From the NCBI GenBank assembly GCA_021307315.1, contig JAJSPD010000086.1, positions 120,937-184,936 of the forward strand: a stretch of DNA of 64,000 nt, read 5' to 3'. The notes beneath the pieces were generated by a model. It had not been told where the DNA came from, searched no databases, and saw only the letters and a list, made by a program, of their open reading frames with translations. Positions 54,750 to 64,000 of the stretch are shown here, one piece after another. Position 1 is the stretch's first letter. The number at the start of each line of letters is the position of its first letter. The position numbers and the translations under genes were made by a program. This DNA is from Bisporella sp. PMI_857 (taxonomy: Eukaryota; Ascomycota; Leotiomycetes; Helotiales; Helotiaceae).

Positions 54750-56320
54750 AACTGGAGATAGCGATTCTGGGGGGTAGGGTCGGAAGTAGTGGCCGAGGCG
54801 GAAAGGTACGCCTCAAAGCCGTCGGCGCATATTTGAATTGATTAATAAGGTTCCAAGAAGCTTTTGCTGCGACGGGTCGAATGATTGGAGGAGCTAACGA
54901 ATGCCTTGGGCTCTCAAGGCATTCATGGTGCTTTCTGGGTTGCAGGAGGTCTCAATTCTGCACATGCATGCGTTGCCCGCCTGATGCTGCAGCTGCATGC
55001 TGAAAAGTGAATGCCTAGGACTTGAATGCGCGGTTATCGGGCGCAAGGCGTTCAAGTATGGTTCAAAGAGGGTGTATTTCACGAGGAGTTAGTGCTCGGT
55101 GCCTGCAAGGACTACAGCTGATGCGGCTCGACAGTGTCATGTAAATCATATTTTTTGGCCGTCTCAAGCAAGAGCATATATAATAAACAAAAGAGAGAAA
55201 AACATTCGCACACTCTCCCTACAGTAGATTCGTTATGAGTCCCGAATGCACCAAAGTGGGTAACCCCACAGCGGCGCAGTTCCGTCAGGTTCAGCCTCGC
55301 ATCACTGGGCTTTTTCATTATCATTGATTTGGTTTGGTGCCATATGAAGTGGGGCTGACACCTGCATCGGGTTCGCTGGCATGTGAGACTGGTCAGGTTA
55401 ATAGGCGCTATGAAAGCGCAATCTGGTTCAAAGAGGTTGATCTGATCTCGGGTTCTGCATCATATATAATTCAAGGGGGACATGTAGAGTCACAAAATAG
55501 AATATACATCACACTTCTATTAATGCTTGCCGGGTGTAATTATCGGCGTAGCTCCAAGGTTGCTCCATCTCTCGCTGCCGCTACTCCTGGTATCAGGTCC
55601 ACAATATTAGAACCTACTTTATTCGTTATTAGGGTCGTTTAGTGAAGAATAGAAATTCCAACAAGTTTCAGCCTTGCTTGCCTTCGCATCACTGGCCCTG
55701 TATTTCCCGCACCTTCAAATTTGTTCGGCAAACTGCGCCTTCAACTCAGCACCCCCAGCCCCGCCAAGGACATGGCAAATGCGTAGTCTGCACGCTGGAA
55801 AACACAGCACATCTTAACACCACATGATTCGTAGTCAGGTATAACTTAACTAAAATTCAATAACAACATAGGTCAATAACTCTCTTGTGTAAGAACACCA
55901 AAGTCAACTGATTTTCTTAGCAGGCTGCTGTATAAGAAGTCCAATGGAATCGTATTCTCGAAATGTTCAACTAAATGAACCTGTTTCTACCCCGGGGGTT
56001 ACAGTTGGGCCAGGCTAGAAAAATCTTGGCCCAGGCTAGAAAATTCCTTGGCAAAAAAACTTGGCCCAGGCCAGAAATCGTTGCTTTGAGAGCTCAGCCA
56101 GGCTAGAAATCCCACCCCGGCATGTGCCAAGCATAAAATAAGCCACGCGGAGAAAACTTGCTTCGCGTTTTGTATAGCGACGCGTACAATATAACTTTTG
56201 AACTTTGAAATTGTCATACTATATATAATAGGCAATAGTACTTCAGCAAACAGAGAGTTCTCTTTTGTGACAGAAATAAAGCGTTACAACTTTGTATTTT
56301 TGCGTTGCTTAACTGATTCG
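54750..56320. other. No recognisable gene
   Basis: It holds a 10-bp inverted repeat GAATGCCTTG/CAAGGCATTC with a 6-nt loop at 54899-54924, a copy (55430-55590) of the repeat at 51045-51240, and an imperfect tandem motif at 56000-56115. ORFs at 55334-55642 and 55642-55827 have no family motif. Confidence 0.4.
56000..56115. repeat. Imperfect tandem motif TTGGCCCAGGCTAGAAA
   Basis: Four spaced copies: TTGGGCCAGGCTAGAAA, TTGGCCCAGGCTAGAAA, TTGGCCCAGGCCAGAAA and CAGCCAGGCTAGAAA, separated by variable A/T-rich spacers of about 5-20 bases. Confidence 0.7.
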
Positions 56321-56494
56321 TGTCACGTCGCGTGCTCCCAAGCACACGTGATCCATATTAGGCGAGCTCCCCGAGCGCCTCGTGTATATATAGCTTGCTC
56401 TCCTCGAGCTCCCTCTTCCTTCCTTAGCTATAGATTCTCGTATAGTACCACAGCTGCCCTCTGTATCTGTAGATCCACAGCTCGTGCCGTGACA
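56321..56494 (+). mobile_element. LTR-like element, unclassified
   Basis: TGTCACGTCGCG to GTGCCGTGACA, 174 bp, with a TATATATAGC TATA box and CTCTTCCTTCC initiator-like stretch. Flanks ATTCG and CTTTT are not duplicated. Its right end resembles 9780-9854. Confidence 0.55.
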
Positions 56495-56516
56495 CTTTTA
56501 TTTTGTCAGCGTTGAT

Positions 56517-56757
56517 TGTCACGGCCCTGGCCCTATCTCGAGCTTGGCGCCAGACACCGCAGGGCTTGGCGACTGACACTACAGGGCTCGCTTACACTGG
56601 CCCCTGGCCAGTGTCCTGTATATAAAGCACTACTCTCCTTTCCTTCTTCTGCCTGTAGCTTGTTCTCTTAGTTATAACAATTGATAGTTGTTCACACCTC
56701 TGAGTCCTTCTATCTAGATCCACGGATCGAGATCCCTGTTCAGCTTGAGTTGTTACA
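56517..56757 (+). mobile_element. Solo LTR, family A
   Basis: TGTCACGGCCCTGG to GAGTTGTTACA, 241 bp, with TATA box CTGTATATAAAGC. Flanks TTGAT and TTGTT match at 4 of 5 bases. Confidence 0.87.
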
Positions 56758-57426
56758 TTGTTTGTCTTTTGAGTGTGCACCCTGAAAAATCAGGTTTTGG
56801 AAAGCTATATAGGATATGGTAATAAGTCTCTGCCTCGAACTCTTTCCCACGGATCGGCTTGAGTTAAGATATAGCAAGCAGGATGCAAGCGGTTATATGA
56901 AGGATGCAATTACCGAGGACTTAATATACAAATTGCGTGATCTTCTGCGATAATATAGCATAGTTGGCAAATACACCCAGAGTAAATATATAGCTGATAT
57001 ATATTAAACTACGCTTTCGCTGCGTTCAATCAGATCATGACGATGGAAACATTCTCGTTGCTTGACAGCGACGACGATTATTCCGAACTTCGCGATGATA
57101 TACCGTTGTACGAGATATATAACACGAGACTCGTCAGGACTGACTTGGAGGCTCGTAGTCGGCAGAATCCAATCTAGCGTCGAGTGCATAAATGGTCAAG
57201 AAGCTTCCACTATTGCAAATTGTCGAAGCCAAACAGCACTGGTCCTCCATCTCAAATGCGTCACCAAAATACTATTCTTCCGGCGGAAGTAAGTGAGCGC
57301 TTCGTCGTTGCAATGCTTTCTACGGTATTCTTGGTTGGTACCGCTTGCGATATTGGTGCATATATTACAAAAAGACGTGCAGTTAATCACGGTTTCGGGT
57401 TGCATTACGATTTTCTCATTTCTAGT
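56758..57426. other. Retroelement-like debris, no intact gene
   Basis: Minus-strand frames leading away from the repeat at 57427-57535 have coding texture (LDARLDSADYEPPSQS, LPPEE) but change frame repeatedly and match no domain I recognise. It may be the first part of a retroelement body. Confidence 0.35.
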
Positions 57427-57535
57427 ATCAATTGTTGTGGGTTCACTCTAATACGGGGCACCACCACGTTCCTGATGTGAGTGCTTATTGTATTCTTGAG
57501 TGAGTGATTGATTGAGTGTTAAGTTATTATTATTA
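57427..57535 (-). repeat. Second copy of the 1920-2030 repeat
   Basis: Reverse complement of 1920-2030 (GTGGGTTCACTCTAATACGG, GGAACGT block, ACTCAATC repeats). It ends where a TTA-rich stretch and the LINE 3' end begin. Confidence 0.6.
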
Positions 57536-58358
57536 TTTTGTTTATTTTTCTATTTAACGTCTAACTAGAGGGCCGTGCAAAGCACAGGACCTACTCCGTG
57601 CTCGAAGATACGACGCTAGGAGTAAACTCCTAGAAACCAGAGGCTGAAGGCCTGGGGCATGTTGGGATACTTGGCGTTATTCCTTAACCGCAAGTATTAG
57701 ACAGACAGGTATTTACACTGGAACTGGGAAATGAGCCCTCCTCTACGCTCTAGCCCTCCTACTCCCCGTGGCTCTCGCACCGTCATTATGTGATGTTTAG
57801 AACAAAGGAAAAAGTATTAGGTTGACAAAAGAAATGGCCAGCTAGCTGGCTTTGCGGTAAGGACAGATGTCCTCAAAAAAGCGGGTTTTACGCCACCATT
57901 CAGTTAGCGTAGCGACACCTTCGCTGGTGCCGAGTAGTTGTGGGATTAGAGTGGAGGGGGGTCCTCGGGGTAGGTTGCAGCGCCTGCGGGCGATTCTGCA
58001 GAAAAGGAAGTTGTTGGTATGCCCCCTCCTTACCTTCCACGGGGCAAAAGGCACAGCTCTAGGCCGTGCTCTTGCTCTTGATGGATATGGTAATTGTTGT
58101 TGTATTAGGTTCTACTCTAGATTCTACAAAATGGGGGTTGTGCGGGCCACGTGACCTAGTGGGTCGTATGTGGATCCGTAAACCCCTACTTCCTACAGAA
58201 GTGAATGGGAGTTTTGGGGAGGCCGCAGAAGCAATGAGGCTGTGCGTCTGTATGGTCGAACCTTTCGTGGTAGTCTTTGAAGTCGCCGTGATTTGACCTG
58301 GCTGCTATAATGCGGCCAAGCTCTTTTCTAGGGAGCCGGAGCTCCTGGTTATTATTAT
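57536..58358 (-). mobile_element. LINE copy, 3' end, split by a family-E element
   Basis: On the minus strand 58358-58203 reads LRLPRKELGRIIAARSNHGD and continues after the insert at 58011 with FLFCRIARRRCN, LTEWWRKTRFFEDICP and a stop at 57842. The 3' UTR extends to a TTATTATTATT tract at 57527-57540, that is a (TAA)n tail on the element's own strand. Confidence 0.8.
58012..58197 (+). mobile_element. Solo LTR-like element, family E
   Basis: TGTTGGTATGCC to CTACTTCCTACA, 186 bp, perfect duplication GAAGT (58007-58011, 58198-58202). It sits inside the zinc-motif region of the LINE ORF2. Confidence 0.93.
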
Positions 58359-58733
58359 TGTAGGAAGTAGGGGTTTACGGATCCACATACGACCCACCAG
58401 GTCACGTGGCCCGCACAACCCCATTTTGTATGTCAGAAATAGGGTTTATTAGTCAAGAGGAGTCAGTTAGAGGATCTGTGAGGGTATCACGGTGATGGAA
58501 ATACAGGCTTGTATGAGCGTTACAGATGATGATATTATCTACAGTTCTGAGCTGTAAATGAGGGGAAATGATTTCTAGCTCCTTGGCCTACTTACGTAAG
58601 CCGATTCCTGACATTGTAGAATCTAGAGTAGAACCTAATACAACAACAATTACCATATCCACCAAGAGCAAGAGCACGGCCTATGAGCTGTGCCTTTTGC
58701 CCCGTGGAAGGTAAGAACACAGCGAAACCAACA
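58359..58733 (-). mobile_element. Family-E element containing a nested element
   Basis: TGTAGGAAGTAGGGG to GAAACCAACA, reverse orientation, perfect duplication ATTAT on both sides. Family-E sequence is interrupted at 58431-58613. It lies in the TTA-rich junction between two LINE copies. Confidence 0.9.
58431..58613. mobile_element. Nested LTR-like element, family F
   Basis: TGTCAGAAATAGGG to CCGATTCCTGACA, 183 bp, perfect duplication TTGTA (58426-58430, 58614-58618) inside the family-E element. Confidence 0.92.
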
Positions 58734-61515
58734 ATTATTATTATTAACTATTTTACGTCTTGGCGGGGGGTGCATAGCAAGGCTACATGGCCCCCTGAGC
58801 TCCGAAACCGAAGAAAGGACGCCAGAGGATAGGCCTCTGGTATGGTACAGCCCTTAGCGTGAGCTGAAGGGATAGAGGGTTATATACAGATACTAACGCT
58901 GTGCCCTAACTGCTAGCATAAAAAGCGGTGACATAGAAGATCTAAGCTTATAGACAATCTAGAAAATACAGGCGCTTTCTGCTTGTGCGCTGCCTTCCTA
59001 CTCTCCTTGGCCACAACAACGACAACTTGTTATTAATATGCGATTTGTAGAAGTACTAAGTAAAATGTGCCGGCCTAGTCTGGACTAGGCAGGCGGAGCG
59101 GAGAGAGTTCCTCGAAAAAGGAGGTTTCCTTCCACCACTGAGTGAGCTTATAGGCTCCTTCTGGAGTGCCGAGAAGCTCGGAAAGGTCGTGGAACGGGTA
59201 GCGTGAGGATAGAGGGTTTGTTGATCTGCGGCGTGCTATGCGGCAGAAAAAGAAGTGGACGGGCGCTTTTAGGCGGCCACAGAGGCAATTAGGTTCAAAT
59301 ACAGCATGATTGAATCGCTCGTGGTAAGCTGAGAAGTCCCCATGTCCGCTGCGTGCGGTTATCAGGTGTCCTAAAGCTTTCCGGGGCAGCGAAAGCTCTT
59401 TTGGGGGTAACAGAGCTGTAGAAATTGGGATCGTTTAATACGAGATAGGAGCATTAGCCAGCCACCATTTAAGGTGTTTTTGAGGGAGTTGTGCAGCTAT
59501 ATAGCGTTTTAGAGACGCCCAGGAGTGTGGGGAAGAGACCGGAGGAGGAGGTTGCAGCGCTCCGCGGCGGGCAAGAGCGTCGGCGAGTTCGTTGCCCGGC
59601 ACTTGAGAGTGCCCTGGGACCCAACGGACCCGGATTGTTCCTTTGCGAGGACGAGCTGCCCAATCTGCTTGTAAAGCGCAAGCTTTCTGGAAAGTGTCGG
59701 CTGACGAGCCGAAAAAGGGAGTGAAAAGCCGTAAAGCGACTTCTTGGTTGTCGAGGCAAATCCAGATATTTGTAGCGTGGTAAGCAGCTCTACAGGACAT
59801 AGTATCTATGATTCCGGCGACAGCGGCTCGAGCTTCAGCATCAAAAACTTCGACACGGTCCCCGTAAGCGATTGACGCTTCGGTGATTTTGTTTCCATGT
59901 TGAAACGCAATATAGCCTCCGCCTGCAATACCTGTTGCGAGCTTGGAGCCGTCTGAGTAAATTATTATGTCATTGTGCGGAATTGAGTCTAAGAAAGTTT
60001 GGAAAAGAACCGCGGCCTTTTGTCGAGTGAGTAGCGGTTTTTCTCGGGTATATGCCCCGATTCGGAGCTTAGCAGCTATTCTGCTTTCTGGAGTATGCCA
60101 AGGAGGAAGCTGTATCGAGTTCAGCTGTTCTGTTGGCGGGAGAGCCAGCCAGCGCCGAGCATGTCGCGGCGTAAGCCGTGTGACGCGTCGAGCTGTTCGG
60201 CATGCTTTTGCACGTGCTTTAAGAGGATGTCGGGGGTCGAGGCGGCAAATACGAGCTGAATCCTTGAGTGCTAAGGAGTCTAGCAAGTGTTCTGGAAAAG
60301 GGATTCCGGCTTTTCTGTGTAGGATCGGAAGAGGGGTAGTTCGGTAGACTGGCAGTATTGCTCTGGCACTTGAGATTAGTGCTTTTTGAAAAGCTTTTAG
60401 GATCCCTTGTTGGCTGTTGCTAATAAGCCTGGATTCAAAGTGTTTTGTAGCTCCTGGCCACCAAGTTTGAGCCCCATAAAAAGCTACAGGTAGCACGCAT
60501 GCTGTTACTGCACGCCGGAGCAATGCTGGAGAAACTCCTCGGGCCGTGTTTCCAAGTCGAGCGAGAGCCTGGCTAATACCAAGAGCTTTTGAAGCTTGGT
60601 TAAATGCGTGAGCTCTGAATTGAAGTTTGCGGTCAAAGATAACTCCTAGCCATCGAATCTGAGAGTTTGGAGTGGCTGTTATTGTGCTTGTGACTACCGG
60701 AGGAGAGATTGATTGGTCACGTTTTCGGGAAAAGTGAATAAGCTCTGTTTTGTCTGGGTCGAACGTAATTCCTTCTTCTTTTCCCCATTCGAGAGCTTGC
60801 TCGAGTCGGGCCGATAATTTTTCGGCATTTTCGGTCAGTGAAGACGAAATCTCAAGTTTTGCGCCATCGTCTGCGTATCCAAAGTTTTTGCGAGGGTTGT
60901 CGAGAGAAAACAACGGAGCGATATATAGCATAAATAGGATTAGAGATACTGGGGAACCTTGAGGGAGCCCGCAGTCGATTTGAGTTTCAGGGCCTACTTC
61001 TCCGTCTAAGCGAATATGAACTCGCCGGCCGGTTGCAAAAGAAATAATCCACCGAACAAGCAAGTCTGGCCAGCCTTGCTCTCGAAGCCTGCGAGCCAGC
61101 CGACCAGGGAGTACTGCGTCAAAAGCTCCTTTTATGTCGTACGTCAGCATTGAAGCGACTTTGCCTTGAAGAAGCGCTATTTCGACGTCGTAAGTGAGGC
61201 AGGTAGTTAAGTCCGTAGCTGAGCGAAGCGGGAGAGCGCCGAACTGCTGTTTAGTTAAAACCTTTGAAGTTACAGCGATCCATGCTATTCTTTTAGCAAT
61301 TAGTCGTTCGAGGCCTTTTCCTAAAACCGACAACAGTGCAATTGGCCTGTACGAGCCAGGAGAAGAACGGTCCGGCTTTTTTGGCTTGCTGAGGATTGCA
61401 AGAACTGCTGTACGGAAACATTTAGGGTGGTGTCCAAGCTGGAAGCATTGGCGGTATAGTGTAACAACTAGTGAGCGGATTAGGGGCCAAGCTAGCCGTA
61501 GAACTGGCGTCGGGA
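58734..61515 (-). mobile_element. Tad-like LINE, best-preserved copy, 5' end cut by a Gypsy element
   Basis: One minus-strand frame is open from 61515 to a TAA at 59435-59437 and then, past that single stop, on to a TAG at 59075. It encodes a reverse transcriptase (SYRPIALLSVLGKGLERLIA, LTYDIKGAFDAVLPGRLARR, CGLPQGSPVSLILFMLYIAP, FGYADDGAK), a long connection region, RNase H (IIYSDGSKLATGIAGGGYIA; EVFDAEARAAVAG; WVPGHSQVPGNELADALARR) and the terminal CLCGRLKAPVHFFFC zinc motif. The 3' UTR (59074-58734) is shared with 34340-34838 and ends in a TTA/TAA-rich tail. The endonuclease and ORF1 are cut off by the LTR at 61516. Confidence 0.9.
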
Positions 61516-61869
61516 TGTTACGCGCATCGCTAACAGGACTTATGCCTTAGGGGCCTGAGGCTCGGTAAGCTTGGCTTACACAGAGAACCCCTGGGATGGA
61601 AAGGTCACGTGATGGATCATGGATCATGCTATGATCCATGAGCCAACTGGATCATGGTTTCTGCAATGATCCAACCCCACGAAGCCCTATATAAGTAGAT
61701 AGCTTTCCCCGTAGATAGGAGCTTCGTGCTCAACTCAAATAGTATTCTTCAATAGTATACTTGTTATTGGGATCTAGTCTTATATGTGATATACCTACTT
61801 CTCTCCAGACCAACAAACCCCGGACCAAGATCTTCTATCTATATTGGATCAGCCAATAGGACCGTAACA
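61516..61869 (+). mobile_element. 5' LTR of a Gypsy-type retrotransposon
   Basis: TGTTACGCGCATCGC to GGACCGTAACA, 354 bp, with a TATATAAGTAG promoter-like site near 61690. Three ATGATCCA-type motifs lie at 61610-61675, two of them facing each other as an inverted pair. It interrupts the LINE ORF2. The gag ATG follows 41 bp after its end. The 3' LTR and second target copy lie beyond the window. Confidence 0.82.
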
Positions 61870-61910
61870 CTTTGAGCACCGAGTCTTGAAGTACCTATAT
61901 CGCATATACC

Positions 61911-64000
61911 ATGTCGACAACCAGTTCAACCCCACGTACCTCCAAGGGCGAACATGCCTCGCCACCGGTTCCGCAACCTACCTACCTACCTCAGCAAATC
62001 AAGGTACCCAAGGTCCACGAACCTAAAACCTTTGATGGCAATCGCAAGGAGCTACGCGCATATGTATCCCAATGCGAAATCTATATTCGCATGAACCCTT
62101 TATCTTTTGGATCCCAGGAACAAATCGTTCTATGGGCTGTGTCCTATCTAACCGGAACAGCCTATGACTGGATCTCCACTCACCTCAAAGACTACCTAGC
62201 CTACTCACATGACAAGAGAGAAGATGAGACTAATGCTATTTTCGACAGTCATGATGAATATGTCAGTCAGCTCACACGCATGTTTGGAAACACTGATGAA
62301 GAAATACGTGCGGAAAGAGACATTCAATCATGCAAGCAACTCACCAGTGTCACGGAGTATACAGGAAGGTTTGAGCTGCTAGCAGGCAAGGTGGATTGGG
62401 AAGATAAACCCCTCAGAGCGCTCTACTACAAAGGACTTAAGGAAGAAGTCAAGGATGATATTGTCAGGGGAGGAAGACCACAAACCCTCACCGAAATGAA
62501 AGATAAGGCAATTGAAATTGACACCAGACTGTATGAAAGACGCATGGAAAGAAGAGGGCAATACTCTTTAGGGTTCAGTAAGAAACAACACCCCCAGAAA
62601 CCCCGTTACCATTCACCTATGGAACTGGACGCGTTCCAAGGGAAGCCCAAACAAAAGTCTAGCCTATCCAAGGAGGAAATGCAACGGCGTAGAGACAAGA
62701 ACTTGTGTTTCGAATGTGGCCTTCCGGGCCACATGGCCAGTTCTCATCGCAAGACGCAGCAATCTTGGAAGGGCAAGAAACAACTCAACAGCACGGGTAG
62801 GGGAGGATACAACGGCAAGACCTCAGGAAGAAAGGAAATCGCAGTCCTGGAAGCCAAGCCAACAGAAGAAGAACTGGAACAACAGAAAGTCCATACACAG
62901 CTTGAGACGCATTGCAACAAGTGTGGAATGGCATGCAGTGCATCATGGAAGGACAAATGCCCAGGCTGCCACTATGATGAGGACAGCGAATGGGAAGAAA
63001 GCTGCAAGACCATGGGAGAATTCCTATCCCAGGTAGACGGCGCAGCCATTGAATCGGAATCCGACGAAGAATGGGACATTGGACAAGAACTCAACAAGCT
63101 CCTCCACATCTCGGAAGAAGAGGAAGAAGAACTCCACAAAGCCTTGTCCAGGGTAGATATGAACGATTCAAAAGCACCTTCCAGAGGATATACGGTAGCA
63201 GAACCAGAAGAGCTGACGCCGGAGCGGCGAATTGAGATCATCAACCAGGAAATTCTCAAAGAAAGAGCCAAGTTGGAAGCGCATAGGCAAGAAGGGAGAG
63301 CCAAGGATCGTGCCAGATGGGAAGCCATGCTTGCAGCCGGAACAGTTGACGAATCCGAAAGAAATAATGCAGCACACCACAGACACCCACAGCACGGAAC
63401 CCTCCATTGGACCGCATGCTACACAGACCACTGCTTATACCATCTTGATGCCAAGCAGGCAAGCCACTTTCCCAAACGGAAACGGATGGTACTCCTCGAG
63501 GACAATGAGGAGAAAGACAAAAAAGAACTATGCACATTCGGGAGCACGGGACAGCTATCCACCAATGTCAGACTAGGAAAAAACAAATTAACAGCCATGA
63601 TTGACTCTGGAGCCACAGGAAACTTCATATCCCCAGACGTCATCAAACACTTTGGCATATCCACACAGGTCAAGAACACGCCATACACCCTCACTGTAGC
63701 AGACGGCACGGACGCCTCATACAGGGATGGACTTGTGGATATTGAGACCACAAGACTCCGAATGGACACAGGTGACCATATGGAATGGTTACAATTAGAC
63801 GTCACCCAGATTGGGCGGCATGAGATCATTTTGGGAATGCCATGGATCACAGAGCATAACCCAACGATCAATTGGCAAACAAGACAGCTCGTCTTTGACA
63901 GATGCCAGTGTGTTGTCAGGCCACAACCACTAACGACAATGTGGATCAAGGGCAAAGACAAAGGAACACAAACAAAAGAACTCGACCAGAGCCAGAAGGA
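61911..64000 (+). CDS. Gypsy-type Gag-Pol, 5' part, open to the window end
   Basis: ATG at 61911 opens a frame with no stop for 696 codons to the window edge. Gag: KVPKVHEPKTFDGNRKELRA, FGSQEQIVLWAVSYLTGTAY and DWISTHL. At about residue 265 there is one knuckle, CFECGLPGHMASSH, with His in place of the last Cys. Then come a second cysteine cluster (CNKCGMACS, then KCPGCHYD), an acidic stretch, and a retropepsin with IDSGATGNF (about residue 563) and LGMPWITEHNP before the RT, which lies outside the window. No frameshift separates gag from pol. The intact frame suggests a young, possibly active element. Confidence 0.88.
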   Translation, partial: MSTTSSTPRTSKGEHASPPVPQPTYLPQQIKVPKVHEPKTFDGNRKELRAYVSQCEIYIRMNPLSFGSQEQIVLWAVSYLTGTAYDWISTHLKDYLAYSHDKREDETNAIFDSHDEYVSQLTRMFGNTDEEIRAERDIQSCKQLTSVTEYTGRFELLAGKVDWEDKPLRALYYKGLKEEVKDDIVRGGRPQTLTEMKDKAIEIDTRLYERRMERRGQYSLGFSKKQHPQKPRYHSPMELDAFQGKPKQKSSLSKEEMQRRRDKNLCFECGLPGHMASSHRKTQQSWKGKKQLNSTGRGGYNGKTSGRKEIAVLEAKPTEEELEQQKVHTQLETHCNKCGMACSASWKDKCPGCHYDEDSEWEESCKTMGEFLSQVDGAAIESESDEEWDIGQELNKLLHISEEEEEELHKALSRVDMNDSKAPSRGYTVAEPEELTPERRIEIINQEILKERAKLEAHRQEGRAKDRARWEAMLAAGTVDESERNNAAHHRHPQHGTLHWTACYTDHCLYHLDAKQASHFPKRKRMVLLEDNEEKDKKELCTFGSTGQLSTNVRLGKNKLTAMIDSGATGNFISPDVIKHFGISTQVKNTPYTLTVADGTDASYRDGLVDIETTRLRMDTGDHMEWLQLDVTQIGRHEIILGMPWITEHNPTINWQTRQLVFDRCQCVVRPQPLTTMWIKGKDKGTQTKELDQSQK

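Noticed and set aside
1..64000. CRISPR arrays, bacterial operons and ribosome binding sites
   Set aside because: The window is clearly fungal; tandem repeats here are coding TPR/ankyrin units without spacers.
1..64000. tRNA or rRNA genes
   Set aside because: I saw no cloverleaf A/B box pair or rRNA core sequence. A tRNA scan would be needed to exclude a diverged one.

Overview
The window comes from a filamentous ascomycete fungus (Pezizomycotina). The evidence is short introns (about 44-77 nt) with GT..AG ends and CTAAC/CTGAC-like branch sites, HET-domain proteins, fungal NACHT and NB-ARC STAND proteins, Tad-like LINEs and many solo LTRs. It looks like a transposon-rich accessory compartment. 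Host genes are islands separated by layered repeats, and several genes are broken.

Layout: 1-2,900 holds three decayed genes (a protein kinase, an HNH nuclease and a Mutator-like transposase). A HET-NB-ARC-TPR gene lies at 3,677-8,640 (minus), a kinase-like phosphotransferase at 10,754-11,615 (minus), and a very large alpha/beta-hydrolase-NACHT-ankyrin gene at 12,844-20,013 (minus). A broken DUF6601-like gene follows at 20,567-21,690. A metabolic pair, a GH78 alpha-L-rhamnosidase (22,749-24,368, minus) and an MFS sugar transporter (25,389-27,081, plus), is transcribed divergently from one 1-kb promoter. Next come an NB-ARC-TPR gene with a helical N-terminal domain (28,787-31,945, plus), a repeat-filled stretch, a HET-ankyrin gene (36,056-39,818, minus) cut by a solo LTR, about 10 kb of LINE and LTR debris (40,330-49,976), and a PNP-NACHT-ankyrin gene (51,794-54,749, minus). 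The right end is stacked LTRs in two LINE copies, then the 5' part of an apparently intact Gypsy element (61,516 to the window end).

The main theme is five STAND or HET receptor-like genes in 64 kb, each with a different N-terminal output domain or architecture: HET, lipase-like hydrolase, helical STAND domain, HET without an NTPase, and nucleoside phosphorylase. Three carry long arrays of nearly identical repeats (20 TPR of 42 aa, 31 ankyrin of 34 aa, about 16 ankyrin of 33 aa). Fungal genes of this class act in allorecognition and regulated cell death, and near-identical repeat arrays are a known way of diversifying recognition surfaces. That role here is inferred from family membership.

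The transposon layer shows at least ten kinds of short TG..CA element, mostly 100-260 bp. Ten copies have perfect 5-bp target duplications and several more have near-perfect ones. Some are nested two deep, and one interrupts the HET-ankyrin gene. Stop codons and loss of key residues through C-to-T or G-to-A changes in the older elements suggest RIP-like mutation. All coordinates and splice sites were read by eye.
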